Positions 18,601 to 28,732 of a DNA stretch of 64,000 nucleotides are shown here, in pieces. The position numbers were made by a program, and so were the translations under genes. A model generated the notes under the pieces. The model was not told the origin of the DNA, searched no databases, and saw only the letters and a program-made list of their open reading frames with translations. Source of the DNA: an uncultured Oscillospiraceae bacterium (lineage in GTDB: Bacteria; Bacillota; Clostridia; Oscillospirales; Ruminococcaceae); contig CAJTTB010000001.1 of assembly GCA_910579175.1 (NCBI GenBank), positions 83,554 through 147,553 of the forward strand, read 5' to 3'. Each line of letters begins with the position of its first letter. The stretch's first letter is position 1.

Positions 18601-20115
18601 CTTGCAGAAAATTCAGCACTGTTAAGTGCACTTCCATCCAATATCAAAACTGCTCAAGATGCCGCAGAAGTAACCGAATTAACACTTGACAGTAGATCCC
18701 TTACCAGCCTAGCTGGATTAGAACATTTCTATAGTCTTGAAACATTAGATGTATCCAAATGTCCTAACTTAAAATCCATCACCACAGACGACATCAGTGC
18801 AAAGATAAAAGAACTGAATTTGACAAATTGCAGTCAATTACAAGTATTAGATCTCAATGGTGTTGGCTTAGAAAAGATCACCTATTCCAATGTAAATCAA
18901 TACTCTAACTTAGCTTATGTTGATCTCTCCAACAACAAATTAGACTTATCTGAAGGAACTCCAGAAAGTACTTTTGTAAATACAGTTCGTGATTTCGTAA
19001 ATAACAACAGTGACAAAACAATTGAGATTTCTCTTGTAGCAGAAACAACTGTGGAAGCTGAAGAAGAAACACAGGGCATTGCACAAGAAACCACCATGCC
19101 AACTGCCGAGAGAAAAACCTACCGTCCAGGCACGATGATTTCCAACAATCAACGTCCAGAGGCATATGCTGGAACCATTGCCAATGAAACCATCGAAAAG
19201 GAAGTGGCAAAAGGTCAAACCTTAAATATGCGTGATTTCGCAGATCAAACTGTGAAAACGGTTCGTGATAATGACTTCCTTGCATTAGAGGGTTCTGCAT
19301 GGTTGGCTCAAGATTACAGCCCATCTGAAGAAAATCCATTTAACAATGTTGTTGTTCAGATTACAGATGCCAATCGCTATACAACTGCAAATACCATTGA
19401 TTTAAGTATCAACAATACTTACACGATCCAGTATCTAAAACCAGAATATAATACTTTAGAATTATTGGCTACCAAGACTGTTAAAGTTGGTGATGGAAAA
19501 GCAGAAACTCCAACACCACCAGTCGAAGAAATCGATAAAGGGGACAATGACAATAACGGAGGCACAACCCCTCCAATCATTCCTCCAATCGATGGCGGTG
19601 ATTCAAATACTGGTAATACAACTACTGAAACTGGCTCTTGGAAACAAAATGAAACTGGTTGGTGGTACGAAAACAGTGATGGCAGTTATCCAGTAAATGA
19701 ATGGCAACTCATCAATGATAAATGGTATCACTTCGACAACAACGGTTATATGCAGACTGGTTGGATTCATATTCCATCTGGCTGGTATTATCTGGAACCA
19801 GATGGTTCTATGGCAACTGGTTGGAAACTAGTGAATAACAAATGGTACTATATGAATGAATTGGGCACGATGCAAACTGGTTGGGTAAAAGTTAACAATA
19901 TCTGGTATTACTTAAATACAAATGGCGATATGGCTACCGGTTGGGTAATGTCCAATGGCACTTGGTACTACACCAATGAAAGTGGCGCTATGCAAACCGG
20001 CTGGGTAGAAGTCAATCATAAATGGTATTACTTAGATGAAAAAGGCGCAATGTTGGCAAACACAACAACTCCTGATGGATTTGAAGTAGATGCGAATGGC
20101 GCATGGATTCAATAA
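15661..20115 (+). pseudogene. GH85 endo-beta-N-acetylglucosaminidase with internal amber stop
   Basis: GH85 enzymes cleave the chitobiose core of N-glycans. Codons run in one frame from the ATG at 15661 (AAAAGGAG 8 bases upstream) to 20115, except for a TAG at 16861. This gives 400 residues, then an open 1083-codon remainder. A signal peptide (MKMKNKNSLKTIITSTLIAA, predicted cut after LLA) is followed by the GH85 barrel with the catalytic N-x-E pair N235/E237 (YFFNAEE). The remainder holds jelly-roll and Fn3-like domains, a leucine-rich segment (LETLDVSKCPNLKSI) and about seven C-terminal choline-binding-type wall repeats (TGWxxxxxxWYY). The intact paralogue has Trp at the stop position. The short product would lack the barrel end and the wall anchor. 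Confidence 0.9.
16861..16863 (+). other. In-frame TAG replacing Trp
   Basis: The first GH85 copy reads CAA TAG ATG here. The aligned paralogue reads CAA TGG ATG at 21619-21627. One G-to-A change at 16862 explains it. The next codon is ATG, so reinitiation is formally possible, but that product would have no signal peptide. TAG is used as an ordinary stop elsewhere in the window (for example 13125-13127), so recoding is unlikely. Confidence 0.95.
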
Positions 20116-20166
20116 TTTGAATTCTATTATAAATTGTTAATTTTCCCTTTTCATATACTCCTTTTC

Positions 20167-20202
20167 GAAAGGCTGTTACAGGTTTCCCTGTAACAGCCTT
20201 TC
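20167..20202 (+). terminator. Terminator after first GH85 gene
   Basis: GAAAGGCTGTTACAG pairs with CTGTAACAGCCTTTC around a six-base loop. The sequence from the stop codon to this hairpin is closely similar to that after the second GH85 gene, so the terminator was duplicated with the gene. Confidence 0.85.
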
Positions 20203-20417
20203 ATTTACAAACATAAAATTAATACCATTTTTCACCAATATTTACATCACTATTAAAATTTTATTTGTATTTTTTTCTCAAAAATCTCACATGTATTCAT
20301 ATAAACATAACAAATTTATACCTAAATCTATTGTTTTTTATATATCCAACCCAACCGTTTTCTTGTACAATAAGTAACAGAAGTAGTGCTCAAAAAGAAA
20401 TACTACTATCAATTCAT
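20203..20417. other. AT-rich gap between the GH85 copies
   Basis: Between the first GH85 terminator and the operator of the second copy the sequence is very AT-rich. No believable ORF, hairpin or mobile-element end was seen. Confidence 0.5.
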
Positions 20418-20457
20418 TATGATTCTATTGATATCAATAGAATCATACTTTTATAAT
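20418..20457 (+). promoter_or_regulatory. Promoter and 30-bp palindromic operator of second GH85 gene
   Basis: Bases 20418-20447 form a perfect 30-bp palindrome with arms TATGATTCTATTGAT and its complement. It covers TTGATA (20428-20433, 5 of 6 to the -35 consensus) and most of an 18-base spacer before TATAAT (20452-20457). The ribosome site starts at 20463, so the leader would be very short. The geometry suggests a repressor site that blocks polymerase. A hairpin role in RNA is less likely because it precedes the predicted start. Confidence 0.6.
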
Positions 20458-20478
20458 ATAACAAAGGGGTATATACTT

Positions 20479-23400
20479 ATGAAAATGAAAAAAAGACGTT
20501 CATTAAAGACCATAGTAACTGCCACTTTAGTAGCTACTATGTTAGTTTCTAATGCATCTGTATTATTGGCTGGAGACTCTTTCCCTCCAATTGGAGAACA
20601 GGCAATCGGTTCTGTACAGCCAAGATTTTTCGGTTACCGCTCTCAAGACATTGAAAATTGGAGTCCTGAAACTGACCCATATGCAGAAAGCTTACGCGCA
20701 AGCGTTCCACTGCAAAAGAGAAATGAAGCATTTGCTGCAACTCAGGCAAATCCTTATCTGGAATCAAAAGCAGAAGTTATGCTTATGCAGGGTGACTATG
20801 GTAACTCTTTCTTTGATAGTTATACTTATAACAATACATTCTCTGAACATGTATTGAATTTCTGGCAATACGCTGATTATTTCTCTCCTTGGCATGGTGC
20901 TGCAACTTCTTCTACACCACAGGGTGTATATGACCCAGTAACCAGCGACTGGAGAAACCGTGGAATGGAATTTGGTATTGTCAATATTCCAAACCCAGCT
21001 TATACCAATGCTGCTCATAAAAATGGTGTTATGTCTATCGCTTGTATTTATTTTGACCAAGCTTTCCGTCCAGAACAATCTATCAATGAATTGTTTAAAA
21101 AGGATGCAAATGGCAATTTTATAAATACCAAGAAATTAATTGAAATGGCTGAATATTTCGGCTATGATGGTTATTTCTTTAACTGTGAAGAAGATCCAGC
21201 TGACCCAAATGAAAAAGCCGCATTCTTAAAAGAATTAACTGATGCAGGTTTATATACACAGTACTACGATATTGGAGATACCATCCAAAGTAAAGCTGAT
21301 GCATTGACCTATCAAGATTCTATTTTTGTCAACTATGACTGGAGAAAAGAAGAAAATAGACAACTTGACAAAGAATATTTAGCAGCACATCCAGAAATTG
21401 ATCCTTATAAACAAGTTTTCTATGGTGTAGAATCCAACCAGGGAAAATTAAATGGTCAACATGAGTCTGAACGTGATCTACCTTTCTTATATAAAGATGA
21501 ACACAACAATCCATTGGCTAGTGTTGCTTTATTTACTCCAAGTGATTTCTATCAACGTGGTGTAGATGACGCTGTTGGCAGTGTTGGTTATATGCCTGCT
21601 ATGCAGACCAATGAATATCAATGGATGGTTGCAGAACGCGAAAGAATGTATTTCTCCGGTCCAAATAGCGACCCAAAAAATACTGGCTTCTTAGCTCAAG
21701 AAGATAGATTTGCTCGTCCTGAAATTGGTTTGGCAGAAGTCGGCGGTTGGGGCGGTGTAGCTGACTTTATCAGCGAACGTTCTGTTATCAACGGCAGCAA
21801 CTTCTATACAAACTTCAACAATGGTCATGGTATGCAATACTTTGTAGATGGCAAAGTAAGCAACGACGAAGAATGGTCTAACATCAATGTACAAGATATT
21901 CTTCCAACATGGCAATGGTGGATTGACACCGAAGGCAGCAAATTAAAAGTTGATTTTGATTACGGTTCCGAACACAAAATGAAGAATGTTGACCATACAG
22001 ATAGAGCTGCTGACTTTACTCAAGTAGGCGCTTATAATGGCGGTAGTTCTTTGGTTATGTACGGCAACTTAGACAGCAAAAACAACGTACATCTATACAA
22101 AACTGATTTAATGGTTTCTGCTGGTTCTTCCGCTTCTGTTACCTTTAAGAAAACTTCTGATGACGATGCTCAAATGAAATTGGGCTTAATCTTCAAAGAT
22201 GCTCCAGAAACCGTTGTAGAACTTCCAATTGAAAACAGCGATAAACAAGGCGATTGGACAACTTCCAAAGTAAGTCTAGCGCAATATGCTGGCAAATCCA
22301 TCGCTGCAATGACTTTGATTTTTGATGGACAAGCTGACAATTATCAAATGAATGTTGGTCAAATTACAATCAACGATGGTCAAAGTCATGCTCCAACAAC
22401 TCCAAAAGACTTTAAGATTGAATCACTTCACGACAATGGTGAAACAGAATTAAGCTGGACTTTAGACAGTTATGATACTGTAAAACAATACAACGTTTAT
22501 GGCGTTCTTTCCAATGGCGAACGCGTTTACTTAAATGGTATCTATGGAGACAACATTTATGTAAAATCTCTATTAGGTGAAAAAGACTACATTCGTTTTG
22601 AATTGTGTGCAGTAGGTATTGACGGTACTGAAAGTAAACCTGCAACCATCAATTACGATTTCAAGAGACAAGTTTCTAATCTGAAAGTAGAAGAAGCAAA
22701 AACTTCTACTGGCTTACAAGTACAAAGCGCTTATGAAGGTATGTTAAAGGCTTCCTGGACCGCTCCAGAAGATAAAGACTTTGACTCTTATTATGTCACT
22801 GTAGAATTGCGCAACATTAAAGATGAGTCCGCAGAAAATCAAGTATACTCCACAACTGTTGATAAATATACTCCTAGCGCTGAAGTTTCTGTACCTACTT
22901 TAGAAGGTTATCAATATACCCTTTCTGTTGCAACTGTAAAAAATGGTAAAGCTGCTACTCCTATCAGTTATTCTGGTCATACAAAAGATGCTTATTCCAG
23001 ACCTTTAAGTGCAGATGACTTTAAATTCGAAAATAATACACTTACTTTTGTCAATCCACAATCTTCTGACTGGTATTTCGTAAATGTTTATGTAGATGAT
23101 CGTCCTGAACCTATTCTTACACATCAACGTGGTAAAACAATTGGATCTACATTATTGAAACCAATGACATTTAATCCTAAAACCGGTGAAGTTACTTATG
23201 CTTATAAAACTGGAAATTGGCCAATTTTTACTCATACAAAAACAGAAAATATTGGCTTCACTTATAATTCTGAAGTCAAAGTTACTTTGACTGACTACTC
23301 TGGTAATGAATCTGAACCAGTGATTGTAAAAGCTGCTGGCGATATCACTCTTACAAATCCAGAAGAATCAATCCAAGAAGTTCTTACAAACAATAAAGAA

Positions 23401-24891
23401 TTATTAAATGCACTTCCAGCAGATATCAAAACTGCTCAAGATGCCGCAACAGTAACTGAATTAACACTTGAAAGTAACACTCTTACTAGCTTAGCTGGTC
23501 TAGAAAAATTCTATAGCCTTGAAACATTAGATGTATCTAAATGTCCTAATTTGAAATCTATCACCAAAGATGACGTTCGTGCAAATGTAAAAGAACTGAA
23601 TTTGACAAACTGTAATCAACTACAAGTATTAGACTTAAACGGTGTTGGTCTAGAAAAAATCACTTATTCTAATTTAAATCAATACACTAACTTAGCTTAT
23701 GTTGATATTTCTAATAATAAATTAGATTTATCTGAAGGAACTCCAGAAAGCGACTTCGTAAAAACAGTTAGCGAATTTGTAAAGAACAACAGCGATAAAC
23801 CAATTCAGATTGCTCCTGAAACTGAGCCTGAAGCTAAAGCAGAAACCGAAGGCGTTGCACAAGAAACCACTATGCCAACTGCTGACAATAGTTCTTATCG
23901 TCCAGGCACGATGATTTCCAACAGCCAACGTCCAGAAGCATATGCTGGAACCATTGCTGATGAAACCATCGAAAAAGAAGTGGCAAAAGGTCAAACCTTA
24001 AATATGCGTGATTTCGCAGATCAAACCGTGAAAACTGTTCATGATAACGACTTCCTTGCATTAGAAGGTTCTGCATGGTTGGCTCAAGATTACAGCCCAT
24101 CTGAACAAAATCCATTTAACAATGTTGCTGTTAGAATTACAGACGCAAATAACTATACAACTGCAGATACCATTGATTTAGGCATCAACAATACTTATAC
24201 TGTTGAATACCTACAAACAAATGACGGTGTATTAAAAGTATTGGCTACCAAGACCGTTAAAGTTGGTAATGGAAAAGCAGAAACTCCAAAACCTCCAGTA
24301 ATTGAAGCTGATAAAGGCGACAACAATGGCGGTGGTGATGATAATACACCAATCTATCCTCCAATCAATGGTGGCGATTCAAACACTGATAACACAACTA
24401 CTGAAACTGGTTCTTGGAAACAAAATGCAACCGGTTGGTGGTATGAAAACAGTGATGGCAGCTATCCAACTGATCAATGGCAACTCATCAATGATAAATG
24501 GTATCACTTCGACAACAACGGTTATATGCAGACTGGTTGGATTAACATTCCTTCTGGTTGGTATTACCTCGAACCAGATGGTTCTATGGTAACTGGCTGG
24601 AAACTAGTAAATAACAAATGGTACTATATGAATGAACTAGGTACTATGCAAACTGGTTGGGTAAAAGTCAATAATATCTGGTATTACTTAAATGCAAATG
24701 GCGATATGGCTACTGGTTGGGTAATGTCCAATGGCACTTGGTACTACACCAATGAAAGTGGCGCAATGCAAACTGGTTGGGTAGAAGTCAATGGCAAATG
24801 GTACTATTTAGATGAAAGTGGCGCAATGTTGGCAAATACAACAACTCCTGATGGATTTAAAGTAGATGCAAACGGTGCATGGATTCAATAA
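20479..24891 (+). CDS. Secreted GH85 endo-beta-N-acetylglucosaminidase with wall-binding repeats
   Basis: This 1470-aa secreted enzyme is predicted to release N-glycans from glycoproteins at the cell surface. Order: signal peptide (about 1-32), GH85 barrel with N235/E237 in YFFNCEE, jelly-roll-like domain (QVGAYNGGSSLVMYGNLDS), Fn3-like domains, leucine-rich segment near 1040-1110, proline/acidic linker, and choline-binding-type repeats that should hold it on teichoic acid. ATG at 20479 is chosen over the upstream frame because AAAGGGG lies 9 bases before it and the signal peptide starts there. It is the intact paralogue of the gene at 15661. Confidence 0.95.
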   Translation: MKMKKRRSLKTIVTATLVATMLVSNASVLLAGDSFPPIGEQAIGSVQPRFFGYRSQDIENWSPETDPYAESLRASVPLQKRNEAFAATQANPYLESKAEVMLMQGDYGNSFFDSYTYNNTFSEHVLNFWQYADYFSPWHGAATSSTPQGVYDPVTSDWRNRGMEFGIVNIPNPAYTNAAHKNGVMSIACIYFDQAFRPEQSINELFKKDANGNFINTKKLIEMAEYFGYDGYFFNCEEDPADPNEKAAFLKELTDAGLYTQYYDIGDTIQSKADALTYQDSIFVNYDWRKEENRQLDKEYLAAHPEIDPYKQVFYGVESNQGKLNGQHESERDLPFLYKDEHNNPLASVALFTPSDFYQRGVDDAVGSVGYMPAMQTNEYQWMVAERERMYFSGPNSDPKNTGFLAQEDRFARPEIGLAEVGGWGGVADFISERSVINGSNFYTNFNNGHGMQYFVDGKVSNDEEWSNINVQDILPTWQWWIDTEGSKLKVDFDYGSEHKMKNVDHTDRAADFTQVGAYNGGSSLVMYGNLDSKNNVHLYKTDLMVSAGSSASVTFKKTSDDDAQMKLGLIFKDAPETVVELPIENSDKQGDWTTSKVSLAQYAGKSIAAMTLIFDGQADNYQMNVGQITINDGQSHAPTTPKDFKIESLHDNGETELSWTLDSYDTVKQYNVYGVLSNGERVYLNGIYGDNIYVKSLLGEKDYIRFELCAVGIDGTESKPATINYDFKRQVSNLKVEEAKTSTGLQVQSAYEGMLKASWTAPEDKDFDSYYVTVELRNIKDESAENQVYSTTVDKYTPSAEVSVPTLEGYQYTLSVATVKNGKAATPISYSGHTKDAYSRPLSADDFKFENNTLTFVNPQSSDWYFVNVYVDDRPEPILTHQRGKTIGSTLLKPMTFNPKTGEVTYAYKTGNWPIFTHTKTENIGFTYNSEVKVTLTDYSGNESEPVIVKAAGDITLTNPEESIQEVLTNNKELLNALPADIKTAQDAATVTELTLESNTLTSLAGLEKFYSLETLDVSKCPNLKSITKDDVRANVKELNLTNCNQLQVLDLNGVGLEKITYSNLNQYTNLAYVDISNNKLDLSEGTPESDFVKTVSEFVKNNSDKPIQIAPETEPEAKAETEGVAQETTMPTADNSSYRPGTMISNSQRPEAYAGTIADETIEKEVAKGQTLNMRDFADQTVKTVHDNDFLALEGSAWLAQDYSPSEQNPFNNVAVRITDANNYTTADTIDLGINNTYTVEYLQTNDGVLKVLATKTVKVGNGKAETPKPPVIEADKGDNNGGGDDNTPIYPPINGGDSNTDNTTTETGSWKQNATGWWYENSDGSYPTDQWQLINDKWYHFDNNGYMQTGWINIPSGWYYLEPDGSMVTGWKLVNNKWYYMNELGTMQTGWVKVNNIWYYLNANGDMATGWVMSNGTWYYTNESGAMQTGWVEVNGKWYYLDESGAMLANTTTPDGFKVDANGAWIQ

Positions 24892-24947
24892 TTTGAATTC
24901 TATTACGAATTGTTAGTTTTCCCTTTTCATATACTCCTTTTAAAAGA

Positions 24948-24985
24948 GCTGTTACAGGTTTTCCTGTAACAGCCCTTTTTTATTT
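24948..24985. terminator. Bidirectional terminator between GH85 gene and deoB
   Basis: GCTGTTACAGG / CCTGTAACAGC (24948-24973) is followed by CCTTTTTTATTTT on the plus strand and CTCTTTTAAAAGG on the minus strand. It serves the GH85 gene rightward and deoB leftward, and overlaps the deoB stop region. Confidence 0.88.
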
Positions 24986-26152
24986 TATTTGATTCCAAAA
25001 AGACGTTCCACAAATATCAGCATTTATCTGAAAGATATCCAAAATACTTTTTGCAATGTCTGAAAATGTTTTTCTGGTAGCTAAATTTACACCTTGTCTG
25101 ATTTGTTTTCCATACACCAACAAGGGTGTGTACTCTCTAGAGTGGTCTGTACTTTTTAGATAACCCGGATCGCAACCATGATCGGCAGTAATGATCAATA
25201 AATCATCTTTTTCCATCTGTTCTATCAATTGCTTTAATTGTTTATCTGCCTGCGCAATTGCATGAGCATACCCATCAATATCATTTCGATGACCATATAA
25301 CATATCAAAATCCACTAAATTTACAAAGCAAATCCCATGAAAATCCTTTTGCAATAATGCAATGGTCTGATTCATGCCATCCTGATTATTTTTTGTCCTT
25401 ATGTTTTTTTGAATTCCTTGACCTGCAAAAATATCAAAAATCTTACCAATACCAATGGTATCCAAACCGTGTTCAGATAGAATATCCAACATCGTTTTGC
25501 TGGGAGGTTTTAAAGAAAAATCATGTCTATTTGCAGTGCGTTGAAATGTTCCTACTTCTCCAATAAACGGACGGGCTATCACCCTTCCAACTGCATGTTC
25601 TCCCTGTAATATCTGACGAGCAATTTCACAATATCGATATAGTTCTTCTACTGGTACAATCTTCTCATGTGCTGCAATCTGAAAAACACTGTCAGCAGAA
25701 GTATATACAATCAAATCCCCTGTATCCAAATGTTGTTGCCCATAATCTTGTAATACCTTTGTCCCAGAGTATGGCAAGTTACAGATAACATGTCGATTGG
25801 TCTGTTTTTCAAATGCTTCTATGATTTCTTTGGGAAATCCATTTGGATAAACTGGCAGTTTCTTTGGCGAATAAATCCCTGCAATTTCCCAATGCCCAAT
25901 TGTAGTATCTTTCCCAGCAGAAACTTCTGCCATTCTCCCATAACATCCAATTGGAGCATGTATTTTTTCTCCGACTTCTACCCCATCAATCTCAAATAAT
26001 CCTAATTTTTGTAACGTTGGAGCCGAAAATTGTTCTGATGAAAAGATTGATTTTAATGTATTTGTCCCACTATCTTGATAATCTTTTGCATCTGGAAGCG
26101 CCCCTATGCCAAAACTGTCAAATACAATTAAAAAAATTCGTTTGATACTCAT
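24980..26152 (-). CDS. deoB: Phosphopentomutase
   Basis: DeoB interconverts deoxyribose-1-phosphate or ribose-1-phosphate and the 5-phosphates in nucleoside salvage. At 390 aa it has the alkaline-phosphatase-superfamily metal sites: FLIVFDSFGIGALPDA at the N-terminus, GKDTTIGHWE in the middle, and LLIITADHGCDP and DHSREYTPLLVYG near the C-terminus. It lies 20 bp downstream of deoD in one leftward operon, so deoD product can feed it directly. Confidence 0.97.
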   Translation of the reverse strand: MSIKRIFLIVFDSFGIGALPDAKDYQDSGTNTLKSIFSSEQFSAPTLQKLGLFEIDGVEVGEKIHAPIGCYGRMAEVSAGKDTTIGHWEIAGIYSPKKLPVYPNGFPKEIIEAFEKQTNRHVICNLPYSGTKVLQDYGQQHLDTGDLIVYTSADSVFQIAAHEKIVPVEELYRYCEIARQILQGEHAVGRVIARPFIGEVGTFQRTANRHDFSLKPPSKTMLDILSEHGLDTIGIGKIFDIFAGQGIQKNIRTKNNQDGMNQTIALLQKDFHGICFVNLVDFDMLYGHRNDIDGYAHAIAQADKQLKQLIEQMEKDDLLIITADHGCDPGYLKSTDHSREYTPLLVYGKQIRQGVNLATRKTFSDIAKSILDIFQINADICGTSFWNQIK

Positions 26153-26172
26153 ATGATATAACCTTACCTATT

Positions 26173-26877
26173 CTATTCAACTGCAATGTTCAATGCAATT
26201 TTTACCATATCACTAAAACTCGTTTGTCGTTCCTCTGAAGAACAGGATTGATTTGTCAATGGACAATCAGATATTGTACAAATACACAATGCTTCTTTCT
26301 GTGCTTTTGAGGCATTGGAATAAAGTGCAGCAGATTCCATTTCAACTGCCAAAACTCCCATATCGCGCCATTGTTCTAATACTTTTTGCTCACTGTAAAA
26401 TACATCTGAACACAGAATGTTTCCCACAACTGTATTCACTCCAATTTTTTTCGCTTGCCCAACCGCACTTTCAATCAAACGATAAGTTCCCGTTGGAGCA
26501 AATGTTCCGGGTAAATTAAATTGTTTGATATAATTAGAATCCGTTGAAACAGATTGTGCAATTACAATATCTCGTAACTTTAAATTTGGAGACAGTGCAC
26601 CAGCAGAGCCCACCCGAATAATCGTACTGACATCATAAAAATGATACAATTCATAAGAATAAATCCCCATTGAAGGCATTCCCATTCCACTTGCCATAAC
26701 CGAAACTGGCTTATTCTGATAAGTTCCTGTATAACCATATATATTGCGCACTGATGTTACCTGCTTTGCTTGTTCTAAAAAATGTTCGGCAATCCACTTT
26801 GCACGCAAGGGGTCTCCTGGCATAATCACAACGGGGGCAAAGTCTCCTTTTTTTGCTTCTATATGTGGTGTTGACAT
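26173..26877 (-). CDS. deoD: Purine nucleoside phosphorylase, DeoD type
   Basis: This enzyme phosphorolyses purine (deoxy)nucleosides to base and pentose-1-phosphate. At 234 aa it has the hexameric-family blocks MPGDPLRAK, VMASGMGMPSMGIYS, RVGSAGAL and VEMESAALY, with the catalytic Asp in ISDCPLT. It is the first gene of deoD-deoB. AAAGG precedes the ATG. An independent terminator separates it from the sugar ABC operon downstream. Confidence 0.97.
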   Translation of the reverse strand: MSTPHIEAKKGDFAPVVIMPGDPLRAKWIAEHFLEQAKQVTSVRNIYGYTGTYQNKPVSVMASGMGMPSMGIYSYELYHFYDVSTIIRVGSAGALSPNLKLRDIVIAQSVSTDSNYIKQFNLPGTFAPTGTYRLIESAVGQAKKIGVNTVVGNILCSDVFYSEQKVLEQWRDMGVLAVEMESAALYSNASKAQKEALCICTISDCPLTNQSCSSEERQTSFSDMVKIALNIAVE

Positions 26878-26925
26878 ACAATTTCCGCCTTTCTATTCAT
26901 TTTTTTAAAGATATGCTTATGAAAC

Positions 26926-26958
26926 AAAAAATCCCGTTCAAAATGAACAGGATTTTTT
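26926..26958. terminator. Terminator between the sugar ABC operon and deoD
   Basis: AAAAAATCCcGTTCA / TGAACaGGATTTTTT has one mismatch and a three-base loop. Runs of A and T flank both sides, so it can work both ways. Its main job is to end the leftward permease operon, whose stop is at 26974. Confidence 0.88.
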
Positions 26959-26973
26959 CAATACATTTTCAAA

Positions 26974-27831
26974 TTAGCTCTTCATACCAGTAATGGCAAT
27001 ACCTGCAATAATTTGTTTTTGGAAAATCAAATATATAATCAATACTGGAATAACTGCAATTACTGTACCAGCCATCAACAAAGGATATTCTGTTGCGTAT
27101 TGACCTTTAAAGTAAGCCAACAACAGAGGTACTGTGTAAGTCTTTGGATCATTTAAGAAAATCAATGGATATAAGAAGTTGTTCCACTGACCTAAGAATA
27201 CAAAGATACCAAATGCAGCCAAAGAAGAACGAATCAATGGGAAGATAATCTGAACGAAGATTCTAGGAGTAGAAGCACCATCTACTACAGCAGCTTCTTC
27301 CAAATCATCTGGCAGACCCATGATAAACTGTCTGAGCAAAAATACACCAAATGCATTAAACAAAGCAGCTGGAAGAATAATGGACCAGTGTGTGTTTAAT
27401 AAACCAAGTGCTTTCATGGTGTTAAAGATAGGAATCATAACAACCTGCGCTGGAATCATCATGGTTGCAAGAAAAATTGGAAATAAAATATTATGACCTG
27501 GGAATTTTAACTTACCAAAAGCATAACCAGCCATAGATGCAGTAATCAACTGTAGTACTGTAACTATTACCGCAATATAAATACTATTAAAATACGCCCT
27601 ATCAAATGGCATAGCTGTGAAAGACCTTGGGAAGTTTGAAAATACCCATTCTTTTGGGAAAAATGTTGGCGGAAAGGTAAAGATTTCACCCAAATTTTTG
27701 AAGGAACTCAATACAGTCCACAAAAATGGGAAAACCATGATTATAGAACCAAGAATCAATATGATATGTAATACAATTGTACCTGGGCTAATTTTTTTTC
27801 TTTTTTTTGTCATTACAGCACTAGACATCAT
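26974..27831 (-). CDS. Carbohydrate ABC transporter permease, MalG-like
   Basis: This 285-aa inner-membrane permease has six helices. The EAA loop lies near residue 190 (EEAAVVDGASTPRIFVQIIFPLIRSSL), where the shared ATPase docks. The N-terminal basic stretch KKRKKISPG and the helix FPFLWTVLSSFK are typical of MalG/AraQ proteins. It overlaps the upstream permease gene by 11 bases. No ATPase is encoded nearby, so a shared MsmK-like ATPase elsewhere is likely. Confidence 0.94.
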   Translation of the reverse strand: MMSSAVMTKKRKKISPGTIVLHIILILGSIIMVFPFLWTVLSSFKNLGEIFTFPPTFFPKEWVFSNFPRSFTAMPFDRAYFNSIYIAVIVTVLQLITASMAGYAFGKLKFPGHNILFPIFLATMMIPAQVVMIPIFNTMKALGLLNTHWSIILPAALFNAFGVFLLRQFIMGLPDDLEEAAVVDGASTPRIFVQIIFPLIRSSLAAFGIFVFLGQWNNFLYPLIFLNDPKTYTVPLLLAYFKGQYATEYPLLMAGTVIAVIPVLIIYLIFQKQIIAGIAITGMKS

Positions 27832-28693
27832 AATTCACCCACTTCTTAGACGCCCACATTTGGAAGGCGGTAATAATTAAAATAATTACAAACAATACCA
27901 TAGCAGATGCAGAAGCATAACCCATCTGGAATTTCTGGAATGCTGATTCATAAATATGATATACAAATGTATAACTTGCTTTTGCAGGTCCACCTTTTGT
28001 CATAATAAATGCCTGGTCGAATACCTGGAAAGAAGAAATAATTGTTGTAATTAAGGTAAAAAATGTGGTAGAAGATACCATTGGCAATGTAATATGACGG
28101 AACTGCATTAATTTTGTTGCACCGTCAATTGCTGCAGCTTCATAATAAGTTTGTGGAATATTTTGCAGACCAGCTAAGAAAATGACCATGTTATAACCAA
28201 CATTCCACCAAATAGATACCACTGCGATAGAAATCAATACCAATTTACTATCGGTTAACCATGGAACCATTGGCAATCCCATCATTTTCAATAACATATT
28301 AATCAAACCAGTGTTTGAATTTAAAAGCCAAGTCCAGATAACACCAACAGATACAGAACCTGAAACAACTGGCATAAAATAGAATAAACGATAAATTGTT
28401 CTACCTGCTACATTTTTTAAAGCCATCGCAATTAATAATGCTAAAAATACATCTAATGGTACGAAATAAATAGTGTATTTTAATGTGTTTATTAAACTCT
28501 TTACAAAATCTGCATTGCCAAAGGCTTCAATATAATTGTTAATACCAACCCACTCTTTTACAGGCTGCATACCATCCCATTTTGTAAAACTGATATAAAA
28601 GGCCTGGAAAAGTGGAACCAATGAGAACAAAATCAGACCGATTAATTGTGGAGCAACAAAAGCAAATCCCCAATATTTACGTGTTTTATTCAC
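27821..28693 (-). CDS. Carbohydrate ABC transporter permease, MalF/UgpA-like
   Basis: This 290-aa permease has six helices. It starts with KTRKYWGFAFVAPQLIGLILF, and the EAA loop is YYEAAAIDGATKLMQFRHITLP. It is the partner of the next permease. Both follow the binding-protein gene, giving the usual binding protein, F, G order. The sugar is unknown. The nearby GH85 genes make glycan-derived saccharides possible, but this is only proximity. Confidence 0.94.
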   Translation of the reverse strand: MNKTRKYWGFAFVAPQLIGLILFSLVPLFQAFYISFTKWDGMQPVKEWVGINNYIEAFGNADFVKSLINTLKYTIYFVPLDVFLALLIAMALKNVAGRTIYRLFYFMPVVSGSVSVGVIWTWLLNSNTGLINMLLKMMGLPMVPWLTDSKLVLISIAVVSIWWNVGYNMVIFLAGLQNIPQTYYEAAAIDGATKLMQFRHITLPMVSSTTFFTLITTIISSFQVFDQAFIMTKGGPAKASYTFVYHIYESAFQKFQMGYASASAMVLFVIILIITAFQMWASKKWVNYDV

Positions 28694-28732
28694 TGATTTT
28701 CACCTACCTAAATTCATCTTTTGAGTATTCGA

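Noticed and set aside
20265..20456. 63-codon open frame between the GH85 genes
   Set aside because: It covers the palindromic operator and promoter and has no ribosome site.
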